DNA from: Candidatus Sigynarchaeota archaeon
GTDB lineage: Archaea > Asgardarchaeota > Lokiarchaeia > Sigynarchaeales > Sigynarchaeaceae
Reading direction: 5' to 3'
Assembly (NCBI GenBank): GCA_030587525.1
Contig: JAUQYW010000002.1
Span: 1-11,602 of the forward strand
Length of the DNA stretch: 11,602 bases
Of the stretch, positions 1 to 6,304 are shown in pieces. The notes under the pieces are model-generated. The model was not told the DNA's origin. It ran no database searches and saw only the letters and a list, made by a program, of their open reading frames with translations. Each line of letters opens with the position of its first letter. Position 1 is the first letter of the stretch. Made by a program: the position numbers and the translations under genes.

Positions 1-29
1 TGTTCCTATTGCCAAGGTGTCGTGAAGTA

Positions 30-40
30 CTAAAAAAGCA
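30..40 (-). terminator. T-tract terminator after the D-aminoacylase gene
   Basis: About 12 bases beyond the stop codon of the leftward amidohydrolase gene, the minus strand reads a run of six T after GC. Archaeal RNA polymerase terminates at such T-rich tracts without needing a strong hairpin. The assignment rests only on composition and position. Confidence 0.35.
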
Positions 41-51
41 TTTTCCTTTTT

Positions 52-1695
52 TTATTTCCTTTCTCGTTGTGGCTTCAAAATCAGCCCGTTCTTGACCTTC
101 AAGTGGACACCATCCTGGGCCGTGAGCTTGCCGTTCACGAACACGTGCTTGATGCCAACGGGTGGCGCATTCCAGTTCTCGTAAGTCGAGTTATCCTTGA
201 TCGTGGCCAGGTCGAACGTCATGATGTCGGCTTTGCACCCGGGCTTGATGGAACCGCGATCGTTCAAGCCCAGGCGGTTGGCGACCATCCCCGTGCACTT
301 ATAGATGGCCTCTTCCAAGGTAAAGATCTTGCGGTCACGCACGTAGGTGCCGATGAGGCGGGGGTAGCAGCCCCACGTTCTCGGGTGGCCTGGGGTGCTG
401 TCCGTGCCGATCATTACGAACGGCGCTTTCATGATGGGGATGAGCGTTTGCTTTTCATCCTCTTGGAACATGCACATCATTAAGTTACCTTGTTCCCGGC
501 CGAGCATCGCGATGAATTTGTTGATGATCCCCTTCTCCGCGGCGAAATCTGGATCGTTCTTGAAGATATCGTCGAGTTTCCGGCCTGCAAGATTTGCCGA
601 TTTACCACCCTTTGTCACGATGATTCTCTTCGCGAGCAAGCCGATGACAAAGGCTATCAATGGTTTCGGGATAATATGAAGGAGTTTCGGGCTCACCCGA
701 ACGAACTTGAGCATGTTCAAGATGGCTTCCTCGTAAACACGCTTCCGCATGGCAGGGTCCATCAAGGTTCGCGTGATCTCCTCGCCATCCTTTGCGAGAA
801 TCCAGGAGGGAAGGACGACTGCACCGAGATTCGTGCTGCCAGCTGTGTATGGGTAAACATCAGCAGTAACATCCATTTCACTCGTCCTGGCCTGTTTGAT
901 CGTCTTTAACAATTTGCTTGTAAGTCCCTTGGCAAAAGCAACTTTCAAGTGCGATATCTCAACGGGAACGCCCGCTTCTTTCCCGATGTGAATGGCTTCA
1001 CGAACTGCTCTTATGACCCCCTTCGCCTCGTTCCGAATGTGGGATGCGTAGAAACCACCGAAGTCGCGGAGCACTTTTGCAAGCTCGACGAGTTCAGGGG
1101 TTCCAGTATCGCTGCCGGGTGGATAGATCAAGCCCGTTGACATGCCGAATGCCCCGGCCGCCATATTCTTGGCAAGCATCGCCTTCATCTCGTCCAATTT
1201 GTCAGGAGAAGCCGGTTCAGTGGATACGTCCATAACCGCGACGTGTATGTTGCCGTGAGGAACGAGGGCTGCGATGTTAATGGAATGGCCGGCTTCGGAT
1301 AATCGCCGGAAAAATGCCTCGAAATCCGGGAATGAATCCATGTGTATCCCCGCGAGCATAACAGCGGCCATACGACCGTAGTCGAAGGACGTTGCCGTCG
1401 TTGGAGCAAGGCTTACACCACAATTCCCGACCACCTCGGTCGTGACACCTTGCAATATCTTTTCCGGCGAATAAAGGTTACCGAGGATGTTCAAGTCCGA
1501 GTGACTATGTATATCGATAAAGCCAGGTGCCACGTGCAAGCCCGATGCATCAATAACAAGGTCCCCTTTTTCCTTTATGCTATTACTGACTGCTTTGATT
1601 GAATCGCCACTGATGAGGATATCCTTGCGCGTGGCAGCGTTGCCCGCGCCATCGAGAACGAACCCGTTGATGATTTTGATGCTTTCCGCGACCAT
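52..1695 (-). CDS. N-acyl-D-amino-acid deacylase (D-aminoacylase family amidohydrolase)
   Basis: Zinc-dependent amidohydrolase of the D-aminoacylase family, which removes the acyl group from N-acyl-D-amino acids or related cyclic or acylated amides in the cytoplasm. The 547-residue product carries the family's metal and catalytic residues in order: HxH (His63, His65) after a GFID strand, the bridging Cys92 in VVGNCG, His219 in ASHIRNEA, His249 in EISHLK, and Asp432 in IGTDSTPGH, followed by a Trp-Gly-Cys-Tyr-Pro motif. These match the ligand set known for Alcaligenes D-aminoacylase. It is longer than the classical enzyme (about 480 residues). Part of the extra length is a strongly hydrophobic stretch at roughly 337-360 in the insert region, too short and isolated to call a membrane anchor. 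The ATG at 1695 is chosen because the product then begins with the usual short strand ending in NG; the frame is open further upstream to 1833, but that extension is Arg-rich and unlike the family. No ribosome-binding site precedes it. It is divergent from a creatininase-family gene. Exact substrate unknown. Confidence 0.88.
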   Translation of the reverse strand: MVAESIKIINGFVLDGAGNAATRKDILISGDSIKAVSNSIKEKGDLVIDASGLHVAPGFIDIHSHSDLNILGNLYSPEKILQGVTTEVVGNCGVSLAPTTATSFDYGRMAAVMLAGIHMDSFPDFEAFFRRLSEAGHSINIAALVPHGNIHVAVMDVSTEPASPDKLDEMKAMLAKNMAAGAFGMSTGLIYPPGSDTGTPELVELAKVLRDFGGFYASHIRNEAKGVIRAVREAIHIGKEAGVPVEISHLKVAFAKGLTSKLLKTIKQARTSEMDVTADVYPYTAGSTNLGAVVLPSWILAKDGEEITRTLMDPAMRKRVYEEAILNMLKFVRVSPKLLHIIPKPLIAFVIGLLAKRIIVTKGGKSANLAGRKLDDIFKNDPDFAAEKGIINKFIAMLGREQGNLMMCMFQEDEKQTLIPIMKAPFVMIGTDSTPGHPRTWGCYPRLIGTYVRDRKIFTLEEAIYKCTGMVANRLGLNDRGSIKPGCKADIMTFDLATIKDNSTYENWNAPPVGIKHVFVNGKLTAQDGVHLKVKNGLILKPQRERK

Positions 1696-1720
1696 GATAT
1701 AAAGGGTATTTCTCGTGCCA

Positions 1721-1733
1721 CCAATAAAAAAAT
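1721..1733 (-). promoter_or_regulatory. possible TATA element for the D-aminoacylase gene
   Basis: On the minus strand a T-rich TTTTTTTATT element is centred about 30 bases upstream of the chosen ATG. With archaeal spacing of about 25-27 bases, transcription would begin within a few bases of the start codon. This would give a nearly leaderless message and explain why no ribosome-binding site is seen. The same T-run directly follows an inverted repeat (1734-1748), so it could instead be terminator-like. Confidence 0.3.
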
Positions 1734-1748
1734 AGCGCATCTTGCGCT
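1734..1748. repeat. 6-bp inverted repeat in the divergent promoter region
   Basis: AGCGCA and TGCGCT form a perfect dyad around a 3-base centre. On the minus strand it is followed after one base by seven T. It lies about 40-50 bases upstream of the D-aminoacylase start. It could be an operator overlapping the BRE/TATA area, or a terminator-like attenuator if transcription starts further upstream, for example at the TATATA element at 1811-1819. The sequence alone does not decide. Confidence 0.4.
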
Positions 1749-1820
1749 GAATCTCGATGCGGTGGCACCGGATCCGAAGATCCCATAATCTACGGTTCCT
1801 CGAGATACAACGTATATAAC

Positions 1821-1827
1821 GAGGTGG
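1821..1827 (+). promoter_or_regulatory. ribosome-binding site of the creatininase-family gene
   Basis: GAGGTGG ends four bases before the ATG at 1832 and is complementary to the conserved 16S rRNA 3' tail (ACCUCC). It fixes the start of the rightward gene. Confidence 0.7.
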
Positions 1828-1831
1828 CATC

Positions 1832-2608
1832 ATGCTAACTGAAGCAAATCGATTCCGGTACGAATATATGCGCCCGCCAATGATTAGCGAGATGCTCGAG
1901 CGTTGCCCCTTGGCGATCCAGCCAACGGGGCTCCTCGAATGGCACGGCGATCAAAACCCGATAGGTCTTGACGGCCTGGTTGCACAATATATCTGCGAAC
2001 GAGCGATCGTGAAGATTGGAAGGGGCGCGCTCATGCCGACTAATTTCATTGGCACTTACGGGTATATACGATACCCGGGCAGCGTCGTGTATGACGAGCA
2101 AACCGTCGAGCGCATATTCATCCAGCAATATCAGGAGCTCGCGAAGCTCGGGTTCAAGGTCATTCTCATCCTGACCGGTCACTGGGGTGCCTTCCAGGAA
2201 GGTGCACTCCAGCGAGCAACAGATGCCGCGAAAAAAGAGTTTGCTAAGAAAAAAGCTCAAGTGAGGTTGTTCGGGTTGCGGTGGTGCGATTTTCTCTTTC
2301 CCAAGGAAGCATACGGCGGGCACGGGCAAGAAGGGGAGACTTCGATTGCTTGGCGTGTGGGAGAAGCTTATGACATCCCGCTCGTCGATGTTTCGGGATT
2401 CAAAACGGGAAATGAAGAACCAACGCTCTATTCGTTACCGCCGGACATTCCCCGCCGCGAGCCTGAATCATGGCCATGGCTCAAGAATCTAAAGGATCCA
2501 GCCATCTGCAGCCCTGCGATCGGGGAAAGATTTGTTAAAACCATTGCCGGGGGGATCGCCGAAGAGCTGCGCGATGCTATTCAAGAACTCGGCATTCACA
2601 TGCAATGA
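1832..2608 (+). CDS. creatininase-family metal-dependent amidohydrolase
   Basis: Member of the creatininase family, whose members hydrolyse small amides: creatinine, the formamide in archaeal flavin/F420 synthesis (ArfB), or the mycofactocin precursor (MftE). The 258-residue length is normal. The family metal site is visible: Glu36 and His38 in LLEWHGD, Asp47 in IGLD, His117 in LTGHWG, and the late His164 with Glu167/Glu169 in GGHGQEGETS. The usual NGHGGN or NGHYEN motif has become TGHWGA. A Gly sits where classical creatininase has its second-metal Glu122, as in many non-creatininase members. The N-terminal motif, normally LPxGSxEQHG, is altered to QPTGLLEWHG, so this is neither a standard creatininase nor an obvious ArfB. 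The start is supported by GAGGTGG. It is divergent from a D-aminoacylase-type gene, and both are amide-bond hydrolases, so a joint role in breakdown of an N-acylated or cyclic amide compound is a reasonable inference. Specific substrate not identifiable. Confidence 0.85.
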   Translation: MLTEANRFRYEYMRPPMISEMLERCPLAIQPTGLLEWHGDQNPIGLDGLVAQYICERAIVKIGRGALMPTNFIGTYGYIRYPGSVVYDEQTVERIFIQQYQELAKLGFKVILILTGHWGAFQEGALQRATDAAKKEFAKKKAQVRLFGLRWCDFLFPKEAYGGHGQEGETSIAWRVGEAYDIPLVDVSGFKTGNEEPTLYSLPPDIPRREPESWPWLKNLKDPAICSPAIGERFVKTIAGGIAEELRDAIQELGIHMQ

Positions 2609-2612
2609 TGGA

Positions 2613-2640
2613 GGGCCTTTTTCTTTTTATCGTGCGGCCC
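2613..2640 (+). terminator. terminator in the convergent gap after the creatininase-family gene
   Basis: Just after the rightward stop codon come GGGCC, two T5 runs split by a C (2618-2628), and then GGCCC, which can pair with GGGCC. The T-tracts fit archaeal termination of the rightward gene. The leftward meaB gene ends at 2651, so the same 42-bp gap separates two converging transcripts. No comparable T-run serves the leftward strand. Confidence 0.5.
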
Positions 2641-2650
2641 GACCATGAGT

Positions 2651-3679
2651 TCACCGACGTATCTTTTTGATGATGAACTTCCCGATGCTGTCCGAGATGT
2701 CATAGGGTGATTTCGATCGCGATATCGCGGCTTCCAACAAGGACTTGACCTCCGCATTTTTTGACGGGTCGAGGGCCTCATCGAGATGGTACGTGAACGT
2801 GGCACGGAGAATCTCGACGATTTCGTTCTTAAACCGGTGTTCGAGCCGTTGGCGCAGCATTCCCGATGTTTCGAGAAATGCCTTGTGCGCGAGTACCTCA
2901 TCCCACAAGTCAGATACGCCCTCGCCCGTGAGAGAATTGGTCATCTTGATTGACGGTCGCCATCCTGCCACGCTGCTTTTCTTGATCGCCGTGATGACGT
3001 GGTTGTCGTCGTGGGTGAGTTGCGTGTTTTCCCCGAGGTCGAGCATCGATTCGATCTCTGACACGAGCCGATCGGCACCCTCGTGATCCATCTTGTTGAC
3101 CACGTAGATATCGCTCGTTTCCATAATGCCGGCCTTGAACGTTTGCACCTCGTCGCCCATACCAGGCGCAAGCAAGACAAGCGTCGTGTAAGCCGTGTTG
3201 TAGATGTCGATCTCGTTTTGCCCGACACCGACGGTTTCCACGATGATGTAATCCAGACCGAAAGCATCGAGGATCGATATCGTGTCCTTCGTTGCCCGCG
3301 CGATGCCACCGAGCTTGCCGCGGCTGGCCATGCTGCGGATGAACACTTGGCCGGGGGGATAATCTTCCTTCATGCGGATGCGATCGCCGAGCAGCGCGCC
3401 GCCCGAGAAAGGGCTCGTCGGGTCCACGCACACGATCCCGAGGCGAGCTCCCTTGTTCACGAGCAATTGGATGAGCTGGTTCACGAGAGAGCTTTTTCCG
3501 GCGCCGGGTGCTCCCGTGACACCTACGATGTAAGCCTTGCCCGTGTCCTTGAAAATTCGCGCCGAGATGCCGCGTGCCGCAGCCAGGTCATTTTCAGCCA
3601 AGGAAATGAGGCGCCCGACAGCGCGCCGATCCCCTTGCTTCATACGGGTGACCAGGTCATCGATCTCCATTGTTAGCAT
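2651..3679 (-). CDS. meaB: MeaB/ArgK-type G-protein chaperone of an acyl-CoA mutase
   Basis: GTPase of the MeaB/MMAA (formerly ArgK) family. These proteins bind B12-dependent acyl-CoA mutases, gate delivery of adenosylcobalamin and help eject damaged cofactor. The 342-residue length is typical. Motifs seen are the Walker A loop GAPGAGKS (residues 56-63), the family-specific DPTSPFSGGALLGDR segment that includes the metal-binding Asp, ETVGVGQNEID (G3-like switch region), and NKMD (G4). An N-terminal helical segment (residues 1-45) and a C-terminal helical dimerisation region (about 270-342) flank the GTPase core. It is third in a leftward operon, 21 bp after the B12-binding subunit gene, so it almost certainly serves that mutase. 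A second Met at residue 4 is an alternative start; neither has a clear ribosome-binding site, suggesting translational coupling. Family assignment is secure. The client mutase specificity follows from the neighbours, not from this protein. Confidence 0.95.
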   Translation of the reverse strand: MLTMEIDDLVTRMKQGDRRAVGRLISLAENDLAAARGISARIFKDTGKAYIVGVTGAPGAGKSSLVNQLIQLLVNKGARLGIVCVDPTSPFSGGALLGDRIRMKEDYPPGQVFIRSMASRGKLGGIARATKDTISILDAFGLDYIIVETVGVGQNEIDIYNTAYTTLVLLAPGMGDEVQTFKAGIMETSDIYVVNKMDHEGADRLVSEIESMLDLGENTQLTHDDNHVITAIKKSSVAGWRPSIKMTNSLTGEGVSDLWDEVLAHKAFLETSGMLRQRLEHRFKNEIVEILRATFTYHLDEALDPSKNAEVKSLLEAAISRSKSPYDISDSIGKFIIKKIRR

Positions 3680-3700
3680 CTCGGTGGAAGGGTTATCAAA

Positions 3701-4102
3701 TCAGCGCTTCAAGTGCGTCTTAATATAATCGATGATGTCTTGCAATTTCGAGCCAGGGCCGAAGAATCCTTCGAATCCGATTGCCTTCAATGGGGGAACG
3801 TCGTCATCTGGAATGACGCCGCCAGCCATGACGAGCACGTCGTTGATCCCTTTCTCTTTCATAATTTGCATAACTCTCGGGAATAGCTCGTTATGCGCGC
3901 CGGATAATATCGAAAGACACAACACATCGGGATCCTCCTGGATGACCGTTTCAACGATCTGAGCGGGCGTCTGGTGTAATCCCGTGTAAATGACTTCCAT
4001 CCCCGCATCCCGCAGTGCCCTGGCGAGTACCTTTGCCCCCCTGTCATGCCCATCAAGCCCGGGCTTTCCCACGATAACTCGTATCTTCTTATCTTGGACC
4101 AT
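3701..4102 (-). CDS. cobalamin-binding small subunit of an acyl-CoA mutase
   Basis: Stand-alone B12-binding subunit, 133 residues, the usual length for the separate C-terminal domain of methylmalonyl-CoA/isobutyryl-CoA mutases. The DxHxxG signature is present in KPGLDGHDRG: Asp17, His19 (the lower axial cobalt ligand) and Gly22. Lys13 lies four residues before the Asp, matching the Lys/Asp/His triad (K604, D608, H610) of Propionibacterium MutB. Later Ser-Ile-Leu-Ser-Gly (about 69-73) and Ala-Gly-Gly-Val-Ile (about 93-97) motifs line the nucleotide-tail groove of the Rossmann-like fold. A GGTGA ribosome-binding site overlaps the end of the upstream mutase gene, with about 6 bases to the ATG. 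It sits 10 bp after the catalytic subunit gene and 21 bp before meaB. It should form a heteromer with the large subunit. Substrate choice lies in the large subunit, so no specific symbol is given. Confidence 0.94.
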   Translation of the reverse strand: MVQDKKIRVIVGKPGLDGHDRGAKVLARALRDAGMEVIYTGLHQTPAQIVETVIQEDPDVLCLSILSGAHNELFPRVMQIMKEKGINDVLVMAGGVIPDDDVPPLKAIGFEGFFGPGSKLQDIIDYIKTHLKR

Positions 4103-4112
4103 GATCTTTCAC

Positions 4113-5720
4113 CTAAAACACTGCATCCTCCTTGTGCACGCCAAAGACTTCCTTGAGCGTGGCTATGATCTCCCCGATGGAAGCGTATGCTTTCACGGCT
4201 TCGAGGATCGGGAACATGAGATTCTCCTTGCCCTTCGCTGCCGCGCGTACCTTGTCCAGCGAGGCTTTGACTTTCTTGTTATCGCGGGTTTCCTTGATCT
4301 TCTTGAGCTTGGCAACTTGTTTTTCAGCCACGTCAGCCCCGATCTTCAAGAGGTCGATCTTGGGACCGCAACCGCTTGCACGCTGAAAATTGACCCCAAT
4401 GACGCTTTGATCGCCGCTTTCCACTTGTTTCTGGTACTCATACGCAGAGCGCGCAATTTCCATCTGGAAAAAGTTTTTCTTGATAGCGGGAATGACACCA
4501 CCGAGCTCGTCGATTTTCTTGAAGTATTTCTCCGCTTCTTCCTCCATCTTGTTCGTGAGGGCTTCGAGATAATACGAACCGCCAAGCGGATCGATCGTGT
4601 TCGTGATGCCAGATTCATGGGCAATGATTTGTTGCGTGCGTAGTGCGATCTTGACAGCATGCTCCGAGGGAAGTGCCAAGGCCTCGTCGAAACTGTTCGT
4701 GTGGAGACTTTGCGTGCCTCCAAGTACGGCGGCGAGGGCCTGGAGCGTGACCCGCACGATGTTGTTCTCGGGCTCTTGCGCCTGAAGCGACACGCCGGCG
4801 GTTTGCGTGTGGAACCGGAGCCGCCACGATTCGGCATCCTTTGCATGATACTTGTCCTTCATGCGCCGGGCCCAGATGCGCCGGGCAGCACGGTATTTCG
4901 CGATCTCCTCGAAGAAATCGTTGTGGGCATTGAAGAAGAATGATAGCCTAGGCGCGAACTCGTCGATGTCGATTCCTCTCTTGGTCGCAGCTTCAACATA
5001 AGCGAACCCATCGGCGAGCGTGAACGCCAGTTCTTGCACTGCCGTGGCACCAGCTTCACGAATATGATACCCGCTGATGCTGATCGTGTTCCATTTCGGC
5101 ACGTGCTTTGTGCAGAACTCGATGGTATCCACGATGAGCCGCATCGATGGTTCGGGTGGAAAAATCCAGGATTTTTGCGCTATATATTCTTTCAAGATAT
5201 CGTTCTGAATGGTCCCGGTCAATTTATCTGCTGTGACACCTTGTTTCTCCCCAACCGCCACGTACATCGCGAGTAAAATGGCTGCGGGAGCATTGATGGT
5301 CATCGATGTCGAGATTTTCCCGAGATCAATGCCAGCGAAGAGCGTTTCCATGTCCGCGAGCGTGTCAATGGCAACCCCTTCCTTGCCAATTTCACCAATG
5401 GTCATTTCATGACCTGACTCCCATCCATATAACGTGGGAAGGTGAAAGGCCACGGACAGGCCGGTCTGGCCGTTTTCAATGAGAAACTTGAATCGCTTGT
5501 TCGTGTCTTCAGCGGTACCGAGCCCGGCGAATTGCCGCATGGTCCACAAGCGCCCGCGGTACATGGTAGGATACACGCCCCGCGTGAATGGAAACTCCCC
5601 CGGGAGTCCTAGATCACGTTTGTATTCCAAGTTCTTGACATCATCTGTCGTGTATAGTCCCTTGATCTCGATACCGGAAAGATTTTTGAAAACCTTTTTC
5701 CGCTCGCGTTCGTTATTCAT
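4113..5720 (-). CDS. B12-dependent acyl-CoA mutase large subunit, isobutyryl-CoA mutase-like active site
   Basis: Catalytic TIM-barrel subunit of an adenosylcobalamin carbon-skeleton mutase (methylmalonyl-CoA mutase superfamily). It lacks a B12 domain, which is encoded by the next gene. Length is 535 residues from the preferred start, close to stand-alone IcmA/HcmA/MCM-alpha proteins. The start at 5720 (fourth residue of the longest frame, ATG at 5729) is chosen because GGAGG at 5731-5735 lies 10 bases from it but only 1 base from 5729. Numbered from 5729, the barrel begins at YPTMYRGR (53-60); SISGYHIREAG holds Tyr221/His222 (MutB Tyr243/His244), and the CoA-binding barrel continues through FHTQTAGVSL. 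At the two specificity positions it has Phe67 (RQFAG) and Gln185 (YIAQKSW), spaced 118 residues. This is the isobutyryl-CoA mutase pair, not Tyr89/Arg207 of methylmalonyl-CoA mutase and not the Ile/Asp of 2-hydroxyisobutyryl-CoA mutase. A likely reaction is isobutyryl-CoA to butyryl-CoA or a related branched acyl-CoA. His96 replaces the usual Asp in the AFD loop, so a different substrate is possible. Confidence 0.93.
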   Translation of the reverse strand: MNNERERKKVFKNLSGIEIKGLYTTDDVKNLEYKRDLGLPGEFPFTRGVYPTMYRGRLWTMRQFAGLGTAEDTNKRFKFLIENGQTGLSVAFHLPTLYGWESGHEMTIGEIGKEGVAIDTLADMETLFAGIDLGKISTSMTINAPAAILLAMYVAVGEKQGVTADKLTGTIQNDILKEYIAQKSWIFPPEPSMRLIVDTIEFCTKHVPKWNTISISGYHIREAGATAVQELAFTLADGFAYVEAATKRGIDIDEFAPRLSFFFNAHNDFFEEIAKYRAARRIWARRMKDKYHAKDAESWRLRFHTQTAGVSLQAQEPENNIVRVTLQALAAVLGGTQSLHTNSFDEALALPSEHAVKIALRTQQIIAHESGITNTIDPLGGSYYLEALTNKMEEEAEKYFKKIDELGGVIPAIKKNFFQMEIARSAYEYQKQVESGDQSVIGVNFQRASGCGPKIDLLKIGADVAEKQVAKLKKIKETRDNKKVKASLDKVRAAAKGKENLMFPILEAVKAYASIGEIIATLKEVFGVHKEDAVF

Positions 5721-5730
5721 AAAAAGCATT

Positions 5731-5735
5731 CCTCC
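5731..5735 (-). promoter_or_regulatory. ribosome-binding site deciding the mutase start
   Basis: GGAGG on the minus strand stands 10 bases before the ATG at 5720 and only 1 base before the ATG at 5729. The former is a workable distance, so translation probably begins at 5720. Confidence 0.6.
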
Positions 5736-5754
5736 GAAGTGGAAAAATACGCGC

Positions 5755-5774
5755 TTTATATAAAACGTTTATAG
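5755..5774 (-). promoter_or_regulatory. promoter with paired TATA elements for the mutase operon
   Basis: The minus strand carries CTATAAACG followed directly by the perfect palindrome TTTATATAAA (5755-5764). The upstream element is centred near 5771 and would start transcription around 5745, leaving a leader of about 25 bases that includes the GGAGG site. The downstream element would start it near 5733, cutting into the GGAGG. The 15-base dyad TATAAA-ACG-TTTATA (5759-5773) spans both. Confidence 0.55.
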
Positions 5775-5861
5775 CAGCGTCGATGTTTTTGTCGATCATA
5801 AGAAACGCTCCAACCTTTTCGTGAAAGCTCGTTCGATCAAGCAAAATGAACGGTAAGAAGT

Positions 5862-5874
5862 AAAAAAATAAAAA
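5862..5874 (-). terminator. T-rich terminator after the dodecin-like gene
   Basis: About 20 bases past the stop codon of the small leftward gene, the minus strand reads TTTTTATTTTTTT. Such a tract is a typical archaeal terminator and separates this gene from the mutase operon, which has its own promoter about 90 bases further on. Confidence 0.5.
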
Positions 5875-5892
5875 TTATGAAAATTTGCACGC

Positions 5893-6162
5893 TCATTCTT
5901 TCTCATACTTGAATGAAAGACGTACACGTGCCCTGTATTGAATGATCTTGTTATTCTCGATCCTCACGTCGAGCTGGTCAACTTCCGCAACCCGGAGATC
6001 ACGTACAGATTTTCCAGCAGTCTCGATAACATTCCTTACTGCATCTTCCCATGATTTTTCCGAGGTTCCGATCAGATCGATGATTTTATAGATGCTTTCT
6101 GGCGTATCACTCACCGTATCGATTTTCTTTTCCGTTTCGGGTTTTTTTCCTATAACAATCAC
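5893..6162 (-). CDS. dodecin-fold small protein lacking the flavin-binding residues
   Basis: Dodecins are small proteins that assemble into hollow 12-mers and store riboflavin, FMN or lumichrome. The family pattern is clear: IYKIIDLIGTS (strand 1, residues 24-34), a helix 35-53, DLRVAEV (strand 2, 55-61), then a long hairpin with IQYRARVRLSF (74-84). However, the conserved strand-2 Trp that stacks on flavin (Trp36 in Halobacterium dodecin; NLDWFEV pattern) is Val58 here, and the Gln that contacts the isoalloxazine (YQ in the last strand, Gln55) is Arg77. Flavin storage is therefore doubtful; another ligand or a purely structural role is possible. The GTG at 6162 gives 89 residues with an unusual charged N-terminal extension of about 20. 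A second GTG at 6114 would give 73 residues, nearer the family's 65-75. A TATA-like box at 6181-6190 fits a leaderless start at 6162; one at 6168-6177 fits the shorter form. Divergent from the glycyl radical enzyme gene. Confidence 0.8.
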   Translation of the reverse strand: MIVIGKKPETEKKIDTVSDTPESIYKIIDLIGTSEKSWEDAVRNVIETAGKSVRDLRVAEVDQLDVRIENNKIIQYRARVRLSFKYEKE

Positions 6163-6167
6163 CTTTG

Positions 6168-6190
6168 CGTTTTATACACGCGATATAAAG
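6168..6190 (-). promoter_or_regulatory. two TATA-like boxes upstream of the dodecin-like gene
   Basis: The minus strand carries CTTTATATC (6182-6190) and GTATAAAA (near 6169-6176). With standard archaeal spacing the first would start transcription at about 6160, essentially at the GTG of the longer form. The second would start near 6147, upstream of the alternative GTG at 6114. Both are short AT-rich matches. Confidence 0.4.
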
Positions 6191-6304
6191 AATAGCCGAA
6201 CCGATATTTAAACAATCACCTTCAATATTTCCGTGGTTTCCCGGTTTCAATTCGGATCGTTGGTTAGAATACACAAAGCTATGGCTTATTTTTCACATTT
6301 AACC

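Noticed and set aside
337..960. Possible membrane anchor from the hydrophobic stretch in the D-aminoacylase (residues about 337-360)
   Set aside because: A single interrupted hydrophobic run inside the insert region of a soluble amidohydrolase is better explained as a buried or oligomer-contact segment.
1696..1833. N-terminal extension of the D-aminoacylase frame to 1833
   Set aside because: The extra 46 residues are rich in Arg and Cys, match nothing in the family and would overlap the start of the divergent gene. The family N-terminus begins just after the ATG at 1695.
3083..3676. Plus-strand open frame of 197 codons opposite meaB
   Set aside because: It lies wholly antisense to a well-conserved GTPase gene and its composition is that of a mirrored coding frame.
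3990..4643. Plus-strand open frame of 217 codons opposite the mutase genes
   Set aside because: It crosses the junction of two secure leftward genes and has no recognisable domain; a shadow frame.
4113..5729. Label as canonical methylmalonyl-CoA mutase of the propionate pathway
   Set aside because: The carboxylate-binding Arg and the active-site Tyr are replaced by Gln185 and Phe67. The superfamily call is kept and the substrate label dropped.
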